Shown piece by piece: positions 9,189-21,226 of a DNA stretch of 29,360 nucleotides. The stretch lies in assembly GCA_033816765.1 (NCBI GenBank), contig JAVSIV010000060.1, positions 1-29,360 of the forward strand. Reading direction: 5' to 3'. The stretch comes from Nothopassalora personata (taxonomy: Eukaryota; Ascomycota; Dothideomycetes; Mycosphaerellales; Mycosphaerellaceae). The position numbers and the translations under genes were made by a program. Each line of letters begins with the position of its first letter. Positions within the stretch are counted from its first letter, which is position 1. The notes under the pieces are model-generated. The model ran no database searches. It was not told the DNA's origin and saw only the letters and a list, made by a program, of their open reading frames with translations.

Positions 9189-9287
9189 ATGCTCTATAGG
9201 GGATTGTTTCTAGAGCTAGGTGTGCTCTATAGGAGATTGTTCCTAGAGCTAGGTGTGCTCTATAGGAGACTGTTCCTAGAGCTAGGT
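9189..9287 (-). repeat. three tandem 33-bp units inside copia pol (block 2)
   Basis: Three consecutive 33-bp units, mirror of 25172-25270. In the pol frame each unit encodes an 11-residue repeat ending QSPIEH, with former Gln codons now TAG. Confidence 0.7.
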
Positions 9288-10993
9288 AGATATGTCTCTA
9301 AATCGTAGACGTAAATCTTCTATCCTATACTCCCCCTAAGACTAATCTTAGTTAGGGGAGTCTTGTTACGAAGCCCTTTATGTTTTAGGTTAGTTACTAT
9401 GCTGCTGTAGCTCCCCCTCTAGCTGCACAGCTCCCCTTAAAGGTTTATAGGGTTAGTAACTCGCTTCTAGCTCGTGTAGCCCTTTATGAGGCATATAAAT
9501 ACCTTTATAGTAAGGGTCCTTAGGGTTATTATAGGGATGTCTAAGGAAGGTGATCTCGTTATCTAGGACAGCATGCTTATTACTAGCAGTAAGCTAGGAG
9601 CTCTTAACAGTCTACCCTATCTACTCCCCCTAAGCAACCTACTTACCTACAGGGATTTAGTATTGCGAGTTCTATAAGAAATCTTTATTAAAAGTTATAT
9701 AGGGGGAATAGGTTATCTTATAGACCTATTTTCCCTTCTCCTACTATAGCTTCCACAGTAGGTAGTTAGTTAATAAAACTACCCTAGAATCCTATATACT
9801 ACTATATGTCCGCCCTTATAGAGAACTTTTTAGACTTAGTGTAATTGTCGTTATGTTTATATACTTTACATCCAAACCTCCTTACATTCCTTAAGTCTAT
9901 CTCTTTAACATTAATGCCTAGGTCGTTCTTAAAGTTAATCTATAGTACATTTTTTGTTATTAAGTTAAAGAGGCGGTTCGTAATATAGTATGCGAAATCC
10001 ATAGCCTGGGGCTAGAGGTTCTATAGTAAGCTAGAGTCCTATAAGTATAGCTCTAGCCTTGTTAATAATAACTTTATTCGAAGGTTTAGCAATTCTATTC
10101 TACTTAGGTGTATATAGTGATGCAAAATCCCATCTAATCCCTTTATGTTAGGCATGTGTTCTAAGTTTAATGTTGTTGAATTCCCTACTACTATCTAAGA
10201 ACCAGATCTTAGGTTTCTTCTTATAGTGGTTCCATATTATAGTAAGCCAAGTCTTAATTGCTATTAAAGCATCACTTTTCTTTAGAAGTAGTAAGCACTA
10301 TCTCATCCTAGTTTTAGTACACGTAAGTATAAGGCAATATGCGTAACTATTATAAGAGAGTAGAGTGATTAGACTAACTAGGTTAGTATGGATTTTATCT
10401 AATGCCTCTAGTGCAGGTCTCCTAGGGATTCTTAAAATAACTCTTTATAACCTTATAAGCTTACAAGTCTTACAATGCCCTAACTCTATAGTATTAACAT
10501 CTTCTAGGCCCTTAACTGCTTCTTTTGTAGTATTGAGTAATGTGCTCCTAATATACCTAAGCCTTTAATGCCATCTAACTGTGTTAGTTCTTAGCTTAGT
10601 AAATGTAAGAGTAGTAAGTCCTTTTAGTACTAATCTATCTTCATTCTTCCTAGAACCCCTCTTAACCCTAAGGTTCCTAAAGACAATAACATTTTTCATT
10701 ATCTTAACTAAGCCTACCGGCTTGTCCTTCTAGAGCAGCATTTTAGATGGTCTGTCTAGGTAAACTCTATGTTTCTTATATAGGAGTTCTATAGAGATTA
10801 GTGTTGCATCTAACTCTAGTAAGTAAAGTACATTACGAAGGAGGAGGGTAGTCTCTTAACTAAGATAGTTCTTTATAACCTACTCCAATTCTCCTTTAGT
10901 CGTAAGAGATCCTTACCTAACGGCCTGTAAGAAGCATATAGGCCTTAGTCTTAGCCTAACATTCTAAAGGTCTGTAAGATTATTGTAGATATA

Positions 10994-11334
10994 TGTTGCG
11001 GTTGGGCCTTGTCCCTCGTCACGTGGGTGGCCTAGGAAGTGTCGATCCTCGATATGTCTCTAAAGTAGTGTGAACGAGAGTTCACTACAAGGTTGCAACT
11101 TAACACAAGAGTGTTGATTTGAGTTGAGCACGAGGCTCCTATCTACTCGTAAAGAAGCGTCGTCTATATAGTGCCATGTCTTGGCGTAACTGATCAGACT
11201 GAGCAGACTGATCACTGAGCAGACTGAGCGAACTGATCACTGAGCTGATCAGTCTGAGCGAAGTCGACCTGCTCAGTTTCGGTCCTTCCCGAAGAATGAG
11301 TGGCTGTGGGTTCTTCCTGAACCGAACCGTAACA
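10994..11334 (-). mobile_element. 341-bp solo LTR (block-2 copy)
   Basis: Mirror of the element at 23129-23469, with TGTTGCGGTT at 10994 and AACCGTAACA ending at 11334. The target duplication ATATA flanks both sides (10989-10993 and 11335-11339). No internal retroelement sequence is present, hence solo LTR. It is not RIP-mutated. A 92-codon minus-strand frame across its edge (11139-11417) is a fusion of copia protease codons and LTR sequence, not a gene. Confidence 0.8.
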
Positions 11335-12780
11335 ATATAGAAGGATGTGCCTATATTATAGACTTTGTCTATTAATATTAGGTTTAATGCGGCAGCTACT
11401 GTCCTTCCTATGCACACTAGTTATGTAACTACAATAGCTACTCTAGACCTCCTATGTAGTTATCTCTAGTCCCTATTACTATTAGAGCTATGCTCCTAAT
11501 TAGATAATAAGTCTAACTAGTTATTAATTGCTGCAGCAATCCTCTTCCTAGGGGATTTGCTACCCTTTACCTTCTTTACCCTATCCTTTAGGGTGTCTTT
11601 ACCCTTCTTAGACCTGTTCCTAGGATTCTTCTCTAGATACTACTTATAGCAGTTCGCGTTAGTGTGCTTATGTAAGTACTGTATGTACTGCTTATTATTA
11701 TTCTTGCTTAAGAATGCTCTAACAAAGCTATTACTAGGCTTATAGGTGGTAGGTACTTACTCCTTCCTAAGAGTTGTGAACATTCTCTCTAGGGTAGTTA
11801 ATTCTAGGGGATTATTGTGTCTCTATGTCCTAAGCTATTCGACATAGGTTAGACCTTTAATAAAGTACAATCTGTAGATGCTATCTAGGAGGACAAAAGA
11901 GGATTTGAGCCTTAACTTGTTATTAACTAGGGAAGATCTAATGAATTGCTCTATAGTAGTCTTGTTATTATTTACCTATGCTTAAAAGTCTTTATAGTAC
12001 TTTAATGTATTAGGTCTTGCAGCATCTAGTTTAATGTGCCTAACTGCCTTTAGAGTATTATATAGATCAATTGTAATAACTAGCTTATATATTGCCTTAA
12101 TCAAATCATACAATTCCTTAGCTAACTTGTCTACATCTCTAAAGTTTAGCCTTAGGGTAGAATCCAATCTAGCTATGATAATGCTATATACTTATATGTC
12201 CTCTTTCTTCTATCGCTTATAGGTAGCTTTGTATCCTACACTACTAGTGATGTCCTAAGGGGCTTTATTCTAGGCAGTCTTATCTTAGACATTCTTAGTT
12301 ACATCTTAGGGTTGATTATAAGCTACCCTATTTAGAGCGTACTTTAGGTCAACCTAGTCTAGATTATGGATCACGTATCTAACTAGATCCTTCTCTAGCA
12401 GTACGCTAATTAGTATAGATTTCTATGCCTAGAACTACACGCCTTTCCTAAGTACCTAGTTGTCCTTAGCGGATCTTACTAGGTTGCTAGAGGTGTTGTT
12501 TCTAAACTCTATACCTAGTCTAGCTCTTTTAGATGCTGTACCACAGTACTAGTGCTTAGTGCCGATCTCCTATAGTAGTTCTTAAATCGATTAGGTAGTT
12601 GTCCGTTGTCCGTGAAACAAATACGAGTCCGCTAGCAAGGCAAGCTAATCCTTAATGGAGCTTCGATAACGATTCAGGTTTCAAATTGGATAGGCAGAGG
12701 AGCACCCGGGCTTATAACCTATTGTAGATAGGTATTTAACGAGTATAAGCTTCTAGATTGAAACGATAGGGTAGATTAGT

Positions 12781-13235
12781 AACCCTTATGAATTGCCACA
12801 AGGTGTGAGACTATCTAGCTACAGAAAACAGTGTGATATAGTGTGTGTGTGCCAAGTCCTGACTAACATAGACCTTGGTCACCTGATTCACAACAAATGG
12901 CAGACCGTAATCAGCACTCTGGACTCCGTGGCAAACTTGCTGTCGAACACCGGACTTTAGTGCCAACGGCCGCCGTTGAAACTATTCTAAAATACCAAAT
13001 TTGTGATCCACAGATGAAAGGTTAGGATTTCATGATCATTGTCGATGGATTTGGTGATGGGACAGTGCAGCAGAGGGTTTGCGCGATCCGCTAAAACTCG
13101 TTATCATCAATGAAGCCGCCAGCGTCTCTTACAGCCTGGCGCTGTGAAGCCAATTAGTCCAACTCTTGGCATTGAGCTTGTCGTTGAGCTTCTTCGGCGT
13201 GCTGTCACTCTCGGCGCTTCATGCTGCTCGGTCCC
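12781..13235. other. inverted copy of the non-RIP flank
   Basis: Reverse complement of 21227-21680. Normal CA/TG content; no gene seen. It has one extra base near 13079 that is absent from the other two copies. Confidence 0.4.
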
Positions 13236-13352
13236 TATTCAAGCGAGCAAAAGGGTCGGGACTCCTCCATGTAGGGTAACCCATGTCTCAGCGTAATTAC
13301 ATAGAAACTTCCTACACATAGCGCACCACAATAACGACCTCTACACACACAA

Positions 13353-15246
13353 ATGACTACATATTCCGATTGTACTACGTTGTCTAAGGCCACAGAAAGA
13401 AAAAGTAGTCCAAAAGGTCCAGATTTCAGCCCACTAACACCCCCGGCGCATACCTCGAAGATACACGATCTTACCCGTTCCTCACTACCTCCATTGCCTC
13501 CTGGCTACGCAACACGCACTATCGCCGAGACTCAGGGCTTCACGAACACACAGTTGTGCGACTTCTCGCTGCCACCGCTGCCTCCGGAGACATAGTTTAA
13601 GTACGAGGAAGAGCTATTAGAGTCTAATTAAGAACTACCTACTCCTAGGCAGTCCTACGATCCTGTAGAAGACGCATTACAACGTAACCAGTTGCGCTGG
13701 CTTAAGGACGACACGAGCGACGATTTAGATAAGGATTATTAGCGTAGAATGCATACTCGAAGAATGGCTGCCCTAGCAGAGACTTAGCTTAGGCAGGGTG
13801 TATTAGAACTAGCGAAAAACACGGCTAAATCAGGCTCTGAGGCATACGCGACACCCGTGGCTAGTAGCGCGAAGCCGGTGAAGTTGAAGCTTAGTAAGCA
13901 GCTAGTTGTTACTACGTCGATTAAGCCTTAATAACCGACCCCTCTAACAGCGGAAAAGAGGCTAGCTCTACCTAGTAAGGAACTATTAACTAAGAAGCCT
14001 AAGAAGTCTAGAAAAACATAGGTATCATCTACACAATCGCAGTATGTCGCCCTATTAAGAAGCAAGTTAAACGGTTAAGAAATGCGTCTACCATCGCCGC
14101 CGAAAGAACCTATTATTTCATTAACTAGAGCTAAGTCTATTACGGTAACACCCGCACCCTTAATCGCTACTCGGCCTTTAGTAACGCTACGACCCTTAGC
14201 AACGCTAGCTCCATTAACGCCGTAATTAGATCTAGTCCGTGTTAAGTTAACAGTTGTGTTTAATAAGAAGGAACTTCCCCCTATTAGTAGCATCTACTAT
14301 AGCGATATTAGTGCTATTACTAGGCTTATAAGGAAGTTAGAGCATTAGCGAAGGTATACGTAGACTCTAAGGGCATGTAATACTTCATGTTATTAAGGCT
14401 AGCGTTACTTAAGGCTAAGAAGCACGGCTACGTAGTAGATACTAACTAGTTTAAACTTACTAAGTCTATTAACTTCACGATTAATGTAGAACCCTTCCTT
14501 AAGTTATAGTAGAACATAAAGCGTTCTATAACACTCTATATTACTAAGAAATAGACTAACGTACCTACTGTACTAGGCTCGTCGCTACCGCTGTTACCGT
14601 AAGAGACATTCGAAGAGTCCTTATAACCGGAGCCTACTACGAAGCAGCTAAATAAGAAGCAAACTACGAAGGCTAACATAGCTATTATTAACGCGTTCGA
14701 CAAGACACTAATAACACGTAAGGACTATTAGAAGCTCCTAGTTATGCATCGCTACGAAGACAAGTAGTACAATAATAAGAAGTCTAAGGGCACTGGTCTA
14801 ATAGGCTATCTTATTAAGGAAGGTAAGCACTATGCTATTAAAGGCGGTCACATGCAAGAATAGTATAGACGCATTAAGGTAGCACGTGAATCTAGTAAGG
14901 ACGGCGTAGCTAAGGTTCTACTATCTATAATGCCTTCTAATATTGCAGTTAAAGTTAGAGGCATGTATAAGACTTCTATACTAAGGAGAAGTAAGAATAA
15001 CTCACCTAACGACACGCTAACACCGTCGATAGTAGGTAGTGAACCTATTGTAGCATCTACGCCGTCCGCAGTACCTCCGGTACTACTATATTATAGCTAT
15101 TAGTATCCGCCTATGATACCGTAATATTATAGTAGCTAGCTACCTTAATTACCCTTAGTAACGTTACTAGCTTATCTAACTAACTATCTGACTCCTTATC
15201 TAACTTAATAACGATACGATAAATCGTCTCCGCCGCCTTAGGGCAT
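13353..15246 (+). pseudogene. unknown ORF of the TIR element, truncated inverted copy
   Basis: Same unrecognised reading frame as 3945-6190 and 18866-21109, here on plus. The first 80 codons (13353-13592) are open and unmutated, ending LPPLPPET before the first stop. Beyond that, Gln codons are TAG/TAA. One A is missing near 14348 compared with both other copies, shifting the frame. Junction J2 cuts it at about codon 630, so the C-terminal helical segment is absent. Confidence 0.5.
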
Positions 15247-15620
15247 GCATTCTGCGAGAAGATAAATGCGCCTTTTACGGAGACTTCATGACCCTGTTGG
15301 AATTCTTCCACACTCTGTTCCAGGATCCCTTTCCGGACGAAGTTGCCAGAGGCATTGAAGATTGCTGCCGCTGCTGGGGCATCGCCGTATTCTTGTCTTA
15401 TTTTGGAGAAGGCGTTCTTTACGGACTCCTCGGAGGAGACGTCGGTGCTGATTCCGATGGCTTTTCCGCCATTGCTGTTGATCTCTTGCGCGAGAGATTC
15501 GTAGTTCTCGGCGGAGCGGGCAAGAAGCACGACTGGGTAGGATTTGGAGAAGCGCCGGGCTACTGCTGCGCCGGTTCCAGGACCGACGCCCGCGACTATG
15601 GCGATGGCTTTGGTGGTCAT
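15180..15620 (-). pseudogene. truncated SDR gene fused in frame to transposon sequence (146 codons)
   Basis: Starts at the same ATG as the block-1 SDR gene (here 15620) with an intact N-terminus: GVGPGTG at 11-17 and FNASG at 88-92. SDR sequence runs to about residue 125 (FSQNA). The frame then crosses junction J2 into the inverted TIR element and adds 21 unrelated residues (CPKAAETIYR...KLDKESDS) before a stop. The GATAS and FASSK catalytic region is lost, so no dehydrogenase activity is expected. The promoter region is retained, so it may be transcribed. Unlike block 1, the N-terminal frame is uninterrupted, which shows the correct reading of the gene start. Confidence 0.8.
15246..15246. 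other. rearrangement junction J2 (inverted b joined to forward a)
   Basis: CCTTAGGGCAT follows the reverse complement of 19215 onward; TGCATTCTGCG follows block 1 from 328. Only one base (T) is shared at the switch. The join sits inside the SDR coding region. Confidence 0.85.
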
Positions 15621-15950
15621 GGTTGTTGTTACGGGTGTGAGGTGGAGGGAGAGTTGGTTATGCGGGGATGAGTGGTGGAAGACAGGTTGATGGTGGGTGT
15701 GGTGGAGATATTGGGGTGGTATGAGGGAGAGGTTGAGTACGAGGTGACTTGCCTATAAGAATGTAAAGCTGTGGTGGAGCTCGATGAGATGAGGTCACTG
15801 CTACCCCGGTTGAAGGATCGGACCATTAGTCTTTCCGTGACGGACAGGTTTCGATGTTGTTCACACGGTCGAGGGCGACGACGCTGAGTTCAATTGCTTT
15901 GTGCTTTGCTACCCGTATCTATAACGTTCTCACGCAACGCCACACAGCAA

Positions 15951-16605
15951 CTATGAAGATGAGGCACCCTGGCCGCCCGAACCATTCGCGAGCCTTCCAC
16001 CAGGGCAGTACGTGCTAATCTGGAACGTGTCCACAGCCCAAGCAATGCTGTTGAACTCGAACAGGGACTTGTAAATCTGGGCCGTTTCTATCTAAGTACA
16101 GCTTTTGGATGCCACTGACCGGGTATCGCCCACTGCCAACGACAGTCAATTCCCACGACCAGATAATGACCGTGCCTGCGCAAAGGATTTCCTTCGTCTT
16201 GAGGCCATCGTATGGCGGTGGCTTGAAAGTGTTGGCTCGCTGGATGTTGCTGATCCACTCTGTGCGGTTATTGGACTCTGGTGTGCCGTCGAGCTGCGAG
16301 AGGAGATTAGCACCGAGTCGATCCGTCTTGGGGAAGCAGCGTACAGGTTCACCGAGTAGCGAGCGAACAGACTCGCTGAAGTCTTGGTAGTTGGGTGCAA
16401 TGATCTGTTGGGCGAGCTGGTATGGCGTCTTGCCGTTGTATGAGTCGTTGCGGAGGATTGATGCATATTTGTCGATGATCACGCCGGCGTTCTGGCAGGC
16501 TTGCTGATCACGACCACCGCCGTGGTCGACGCCACCGTACCTGGGAGGTGAGAGTGATGTTGCTGCAGCGAGAGCGCCGAGGGAGAGCGTGAGGAGGAAC
16601 TTCAT
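15951..16605 (-). CDS. secreted NTF2-like protein, second copy, frameshifted near the 3' end
   Basis: Identical to the 1033-1686 gene except for one extra G at about 16080-16081 (CTGGGCC against CTGGCC). As written, this diverts the frame after residue 175 and ends at 16015 with an unrelated tail, removing the last Cys and the third glycosylation site. The original stop lies at 15951-15953. Signal peptide, three Cys and two sequons are kept. With no other change and no RIP, the indel is either a consensus error or very recent. The promoter region (16606-16857) is duplicated too. Confidence 0.7.
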
Positions 16606-17104
16606 GGTATGGATCTTATGATCTCAGCTGCGGACGAAATTGGTCGCGGAGAGATGATATCGACAACATGAAGGCGGAAGAATGGCTGCACCTCTTATAT
16701 TCCATCTTCTGGGCGGCAGCTCGTGCCATGTGAGGACACTGCACCGCATCATGGCAACAAATTTCGTCGCCATCTCAAAGCTTCGAGGCTGACTTGACGA
16801 GCTTGAATTAATAGAGTTGCTACATGAAACTCGGAAGCGGATGAAGCGCAATTTAACTATTCGAGTGAGCAAAAGGGTCGGGACTGCGGGGATTCGGACC
16901 TACCCAGTTAGTTAGCAAATCGATCTTGAGCCTCCCATACCTTATTATCGTTGTATCTCTTCATTTTGAAGCCTTAGTACCACCAGTTTTGCCAGAAATA
17001 AGGTGTTGTTGCTCGCTCTATCCAGCGCACTCGTTGTCTACGTGTCCGGAGCCTTCGCCGTCGTTGCGCGACCCCCTATAGCGCCATTATCCGTCCAAGA
17101 TCAG

Positions 17105-18103
17105 AACCTTATTTAATAGTGTCTCGAAGACGATTAGGCTAGACCTGCAGTAGTTCAGTTGTTGTTAGCAGATAACAGGGGGTCGCGCAGTGCTATCTAG
17201 TTGCGAATCAAGCGCTTTAAAGAGACTAGAACAGTATAGCTAGCTAAGGGCGGTAGACCACGGTTAATCGAACCATATATACGCGACTGGTTACTAGATC
17301 TAGTCGTAGAAAAGAGCACATATTAGGCCGAGGAATTGGTGTACTTCTTACACGCTGAATTCGGTGTTCTCGTGTCGAAATAGACTATAAGTCGACTACT
17401 AGGCAGTAAGGACTTTACGAAGAAGAAGATCTTACGCATTACGGAGTAGCGTAACCCTATGGTGAGGGCGATGTTCGAAGGCCTGTTACAGCAACATAAG
17501 GAGGACTAATTGGTGTATATCGATAAGACATACTATAGTAATAAGCTAGCCTATCGGACACGTAGTTAGAGTCCTCGAGGCATGCCGGTATACGATCCTT
17601 AACACCTTTACTACAGCGAGCGATTTACCGTGTTGCCGGTATATAGTGTTAAGGGATATCTAGCGAATCCGCTAATTAAGCCTAGTAGCGTAAAGAAGGT
17701 AGATTTCATCGAATAGTTAATGCTATACGTGCTACCGTAGTGTAGCCGCTACCCTACGCCACGGTTAGTCATTGTTATAGACAACTGCGTAACATACGAT
17801 CGTGTCGATATCGAAGCTATATGTTAAGAGGCTAGCGTAAGGATACTGTTTCTACCGCCGTACTTACCGGATTATAATCTAATTAAGAAGACGTTTCGCT
17901 TACTAAAAAGGTGGATTAGGCAGCATGCTTATATAATGCCGGAGTATAGTGAACATAACTAGTAGGCTAAGTTCAAGGTGTTTCTTAAGGCGGCCTATAA
18001 AGACTAGTCGCACGGCATCGACTATAGCGCGATCTTTCGCAGTTGTTACGTTCTTAAGGAGGGCTATACGGTCGATCCGGCGCTTTTAACGATAGATTTG
18101 TAA
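17105..18103 (+). pseudogene. DDE transposase, Tc1/mariner-like, RIP-inactivated (block-3 copy)
   Basis: About 333 codons in one frame, ending at TAA 18101-18103. First catalytic Asp codon GAT at 17522, followed by AAG where family members have Glu (IDKT for IDET). Second Asp at 17780-17782 (VIDNC). The third acidic position is Lys (AAG at 17885-17887, NLIKK for NPIEE). Both Glu-to-Lys changes are TpGAG-to-TpAAG, the RIP context. The extra T and missing C of the block-1 copy are not present. Confidence 0.8.
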
Positions 18104-18865
18104 TGAATAAGGTAGAAGTTAATACGGTAAATCTAGCGTAAGTTGTATTAAGTTAGTTAGAGTTGTAGTAGCCGCGATATTAACCTTACTATCGCTAGTA
18201 CTTTATCTAAAGCTACAGTTACGGCTTGCCCCGGCTAGCGCGCTTTACGGCGATCCGCTAGGCTTCGCGCAACACACGAAGGTGTTGTAACGACATATGT
18301 ATTCATTTTAAACGCGCAATCATCTTAAATATGTCGTCGGTAAATTATAAAAAAACCGCTTGTTTATATCTACTATAGTTATGTTAATCTCGAATCGTCT
18401 TATAAAAAGTTATGCCCTAAAGCCGTACCTTAGTCGTAGTTCGAGCTAGAGTTGAAGTTACAAGCTTACTAGCTAGGGTCTAAAACAATAGATTTTAAGA
18501 ACTCGACAACTATAGTAGCTACGAACGTAATTATTTTTTTATTTTATACGCACTACACTTAATCGATGCGTGAAACGTATTTCATAATAAAGAGTTGTGT
18601 TGTGCGGTGCTAGTGTAGCTACGAAGATGCAAAAAGCCGGCTTCGCGCTAGTGTCGGGCTTACCCGTTAGGGTCTAGATAGGTCTTAGCTCCCTAGTTAA
18701 TGCCTCGAGGCTACGCTTATAACACTATAGCTAGCCTACCCTATGAGAATAACATAACTATAACCACTGGAGAAATATACATTGTATGCTCACTATATAT
18801 TTCGATACCGCTAAAGAAGCTCGTATTGTCCGTTTGTTTATATGATTTTTTTTCTATGTCGTAGT
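18104..18865. other. RIP-mutated spacer between convergent ORFs (block 3)
   Basis: Copy of 3184-3944; AT-rich, CA/TG-poor and without a readable frame. The T-run near 18846-18853 is one base longer than in block 1. Confidence 0.4.
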
Positions 18866-21109
18866 AATGCGAGAAACATCTTAAATCTAGCAAGCCGTAA
18901 CGCTACCTCATGACCCTACAATAGCGTACCCTTAACTTACAAATAGGCCGTCGTTACTGCTTATTAACTAAGCGATATCCCTAGCACCTTTAGTAGCGAT
19001 ATATCGCGGCAACTGCTTATAGATTACGTCTCTTATACCCTTCTGTTTAATAAGCTTTACTAACTTACTATCCGTCTCTTTCTTTAGTATTAAGAGGGTG
19101 TAGAACTCCTTAAATAGCTTCTCCTTTATAGTAAGGATTGCCGGAGCTATATTACTGTTACGTTTAGCTATCTAGTTATAGAAAGAGCGCACTTCTTAGC
19201 GTGTTTCTATGTTGATGCCCTAAGGCGGCGGAGACGATTTATCGTATCGTTATTAAGTTAGATAAGGAGTCAGATAGTTAGTTAGATAAGCTAGTAACGT
19301 TACTAAGGGTAATTAAGGTAGCTAGCTACTATAATATTACGGTATCATAGGCGGATACTAATAGCTATAATATAGTAGTACCGGAGGTACTGCGGACGGC
19401 GTAGATGCTACAATAGGTTCACTACCTACTATCGACGGTGTTAGCGTGTCGTTAGGTGAGTTATTCTTACTTCTCCTTAGTATAGAAGTCTTATACATGC
19501 CTCTAACTTTAACTGCAATATTAGAAGGCATTATAGATAGTAGAACCTTAGCTACGCCGTCCTTACTAGATTCACGTGCTACCTTAATGCGTCTATACTA
19601 TTCTTGCATGTGACCGCCTTTAATAGCATAGTGCTTACCTTCCTTAATAAGATAGCCTATTAGACCAGTGCCCTTAGACTTCTTATTATTGTACTACTTG
19701 TCTTCGTAGCGATGCATAACTAGGAGCTTCTAATAGTCCTTACGTGTTATTAGTGTCTTGTCGAACGCGTTAATAATAGCTATGTTAGCCTTCGTAGTTT
19801 GCTTCTTATTTAGCTGCTTCGTAGTAGGCTCCGGTTATAAGGACTCTTCGAATGTCTCTTACGGTAACAGCGGTAGCGACGAGCCTAGTACAGTAGGTAC
19901 GTTAGTCTATTTCTTAGTAATATAGAGTGTTATAGAACGCTTTATGTTCTACTATAACTTAAGGAAGGGTTCTACATTAATCGTGAAGTTAATAGACTTA
20001 GTAAGTTTAAACTAGTTAGTATCTACTACGTAGCCGTGCTTCTTAGCCTTAAGTAACGCTAGCCTTAATAACATGAAGTATTACATGCCCTTAGAGTCTA
20101 CGTATACCTTCGCTTAATGCTCTAACTTCCTTATAAGCCTAGTAATAGCACTAATATCGCTATAGTAGATGCTACTAATAGGGGGAAGTTCCTTCTTATT
20201 AAACACAACTGTTAACTTAACACGGACTAGATCTAATTACGGCGTTAATGGAGCTAGCGTTGCTAAGGGTCGTAGCGTTACTAAAGGCCGAGTAGCGATT
20301 AAGGGTGCGGGTGTTACCGTAATAGACTTAGCTCTAGTTAATGAAATAATAGGTTCTTTCGGCGGCGATGGTAGACGCATTTCTTAACCGTTTAACTTGC
20401 TTCTTAATAGGGCAACATACTGCGATTGTGTAGATGATACCTATGTTTTTCTAGACTTCTTAGGCTTCTTAGTTAATAGTTCCTTACTAGGTAGAGCTAG
20501 CCTCTTTTCCGCTGTTAGAGGGGTCGGTTATTAAGGCTTAATCGACGTAGTAACAACTAGCTGCTTACTAAGCTTCAACTTCACCGGCTTCGCGCTACTA
20601 GCCACGGGTGTCGCGTATGCCTCAGAGCCTGATTTAGCCGTGTTTTTCGCTAGTTCTAATACACCCTGCCTAAGCTAAGTCTCTGCTAGGGCAGCCATTC
20701 TTCGAGTATGCATTCTACGCTAATAATCCTTATCTAAATCGTCGCTCGTGTCGTCCTTAAGCCAGCGCAACTGGTTACGTTGTAATGCGTCTTCTACAGG
20801 ATCGTAGGACTGCCTAGGAGTAGGTAGTTCTTAATTAGACTCTAATAGCTCTTCCTCGTACTTAAACTATGTCTCCGGAGGCAGCGGTGGCAGCGAGAAG
20901 TCGCACAACTGTGTGTTCGTGAAGCCCTGAGTCTCGGCGATAGTGCGTGTTGCGTAGCCAGGAGGCAATGGAGGTAGTGAGGAACGGGTAAGATCGTGTA
21001 TCTTCGAGGTATGCGCCGGGGGTGTTAGTGGGCTGAAATCTGGACCTTTTGGACTACTTTTTCTTTCTGTGGCCTTAGACAACGTAGTACAATCGGAATA
21101 TGTAGTCAT
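18866..21109 (-). pseudogene. unknown ~750-codon ORF of the TIR element (block-3 copy)
   Basis: ATG at 21109; 80 open codons to 20870, then RIP-type stops at former Gln codons in a frame followed to about 18866. In this copy the A near 20116 and the bases near 20180 and 20204 are all present, so the frame needs no correction through the middle. Family not recognised: a Pro/Ser-rich, probably disordered start, a Lys/Arg-rich middle and a helical C-terminal segment. The end is approximate. Confidence 0.5.
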
Positions 21110-21226
21110 TTGTGTGTGTAGAGGTCGTTATTGTGGTGCGCTATGTGTAGGAAGTTTCTATGTAATTACGCTGAGACATGGGTTACCCTACATGGAGGAG
21201 TCCCGACCCTTTTGCTCGCTTGAATA

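Larger units (their letters stand above)
7603..12780 (-). mobile_element. inverted copia retroelement, lacking its last ~400 bp, RIP-degraded
   Basis: This is the mirror image of 21681-26861. Read on the minus strand from right to left it has gag (about 12520 to 11390), protease, integrase, a three-unit 33-bp repeat, reverse transcriptase and the first part of RNase H, ending at junction J1. It carries both LTR-like insertions (7606-7796 and 10994-11334), so those predate the duplication. All frames are closed by TAG/TAA at former Gln and Trp codons. The C-terminal RNase H and 3' end are absent, present only in block 3. Small differences from block 3 (near 10032, 10672, 11378, 11895) are mostly one-base indels; some open the frame here and close it there. 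Confidence 0.8.
7603..15246 (-). repeat. block 2: inverted copy of unit segment b-d
   Basis: The reverse complement of 19215-26861, about 7.64 kb, nearly identical. With block 3 it forms a very large inverted repeat around a ~4-kb spacer. Its b-c part (11940-15246) is the inverted third copy of 4297-7602. Confidence 0.9.
13236..15246 (-). mobile_element. inverted, truncated copy of the 4.37-kb TIR element
   Basis: Begins with the terminal repeat at 13236-13263 (TATTCAAGCGAGC to GGGACT) and continues inward to junction J2, where it is cut at the GGGCAT corresponding to 19215-19220. Only the unknown-ORF half is present. The transposase and the other TIR are missing. Confidence 0.75.
16858..21226. 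mobile_element. 4.37-kb TIR DNA transposon with TA ends (block-3 copy, best preserved)
   Basis: The terminal repeats at 16858-16885 and 21199-21226 are both full length here and match at 26 of 28 positions, with TA outermost. Contents and RIP pattern are as for 1940-6307. The transposase frame is uninterrupted by indels in this copy, so it is the one to use for family assignment. Confidence 0.65.

Noticed and set aside
11139..11417. Minus-strand open frame of 92 codons
   Set aside because: It is a chimera of copia protease codons and solo LTR sequence; block 3 has an extra C that breaks it.
7320..12222. Large inverted repeats as ends of a giant transposon
   Set aside because: The inverted blocks do not start or end at transposon termini. 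Their edges are inside gag, at a solo-LTR flank, inside the unknown ORF and inside the SDR gene, which fits a rearrangement.
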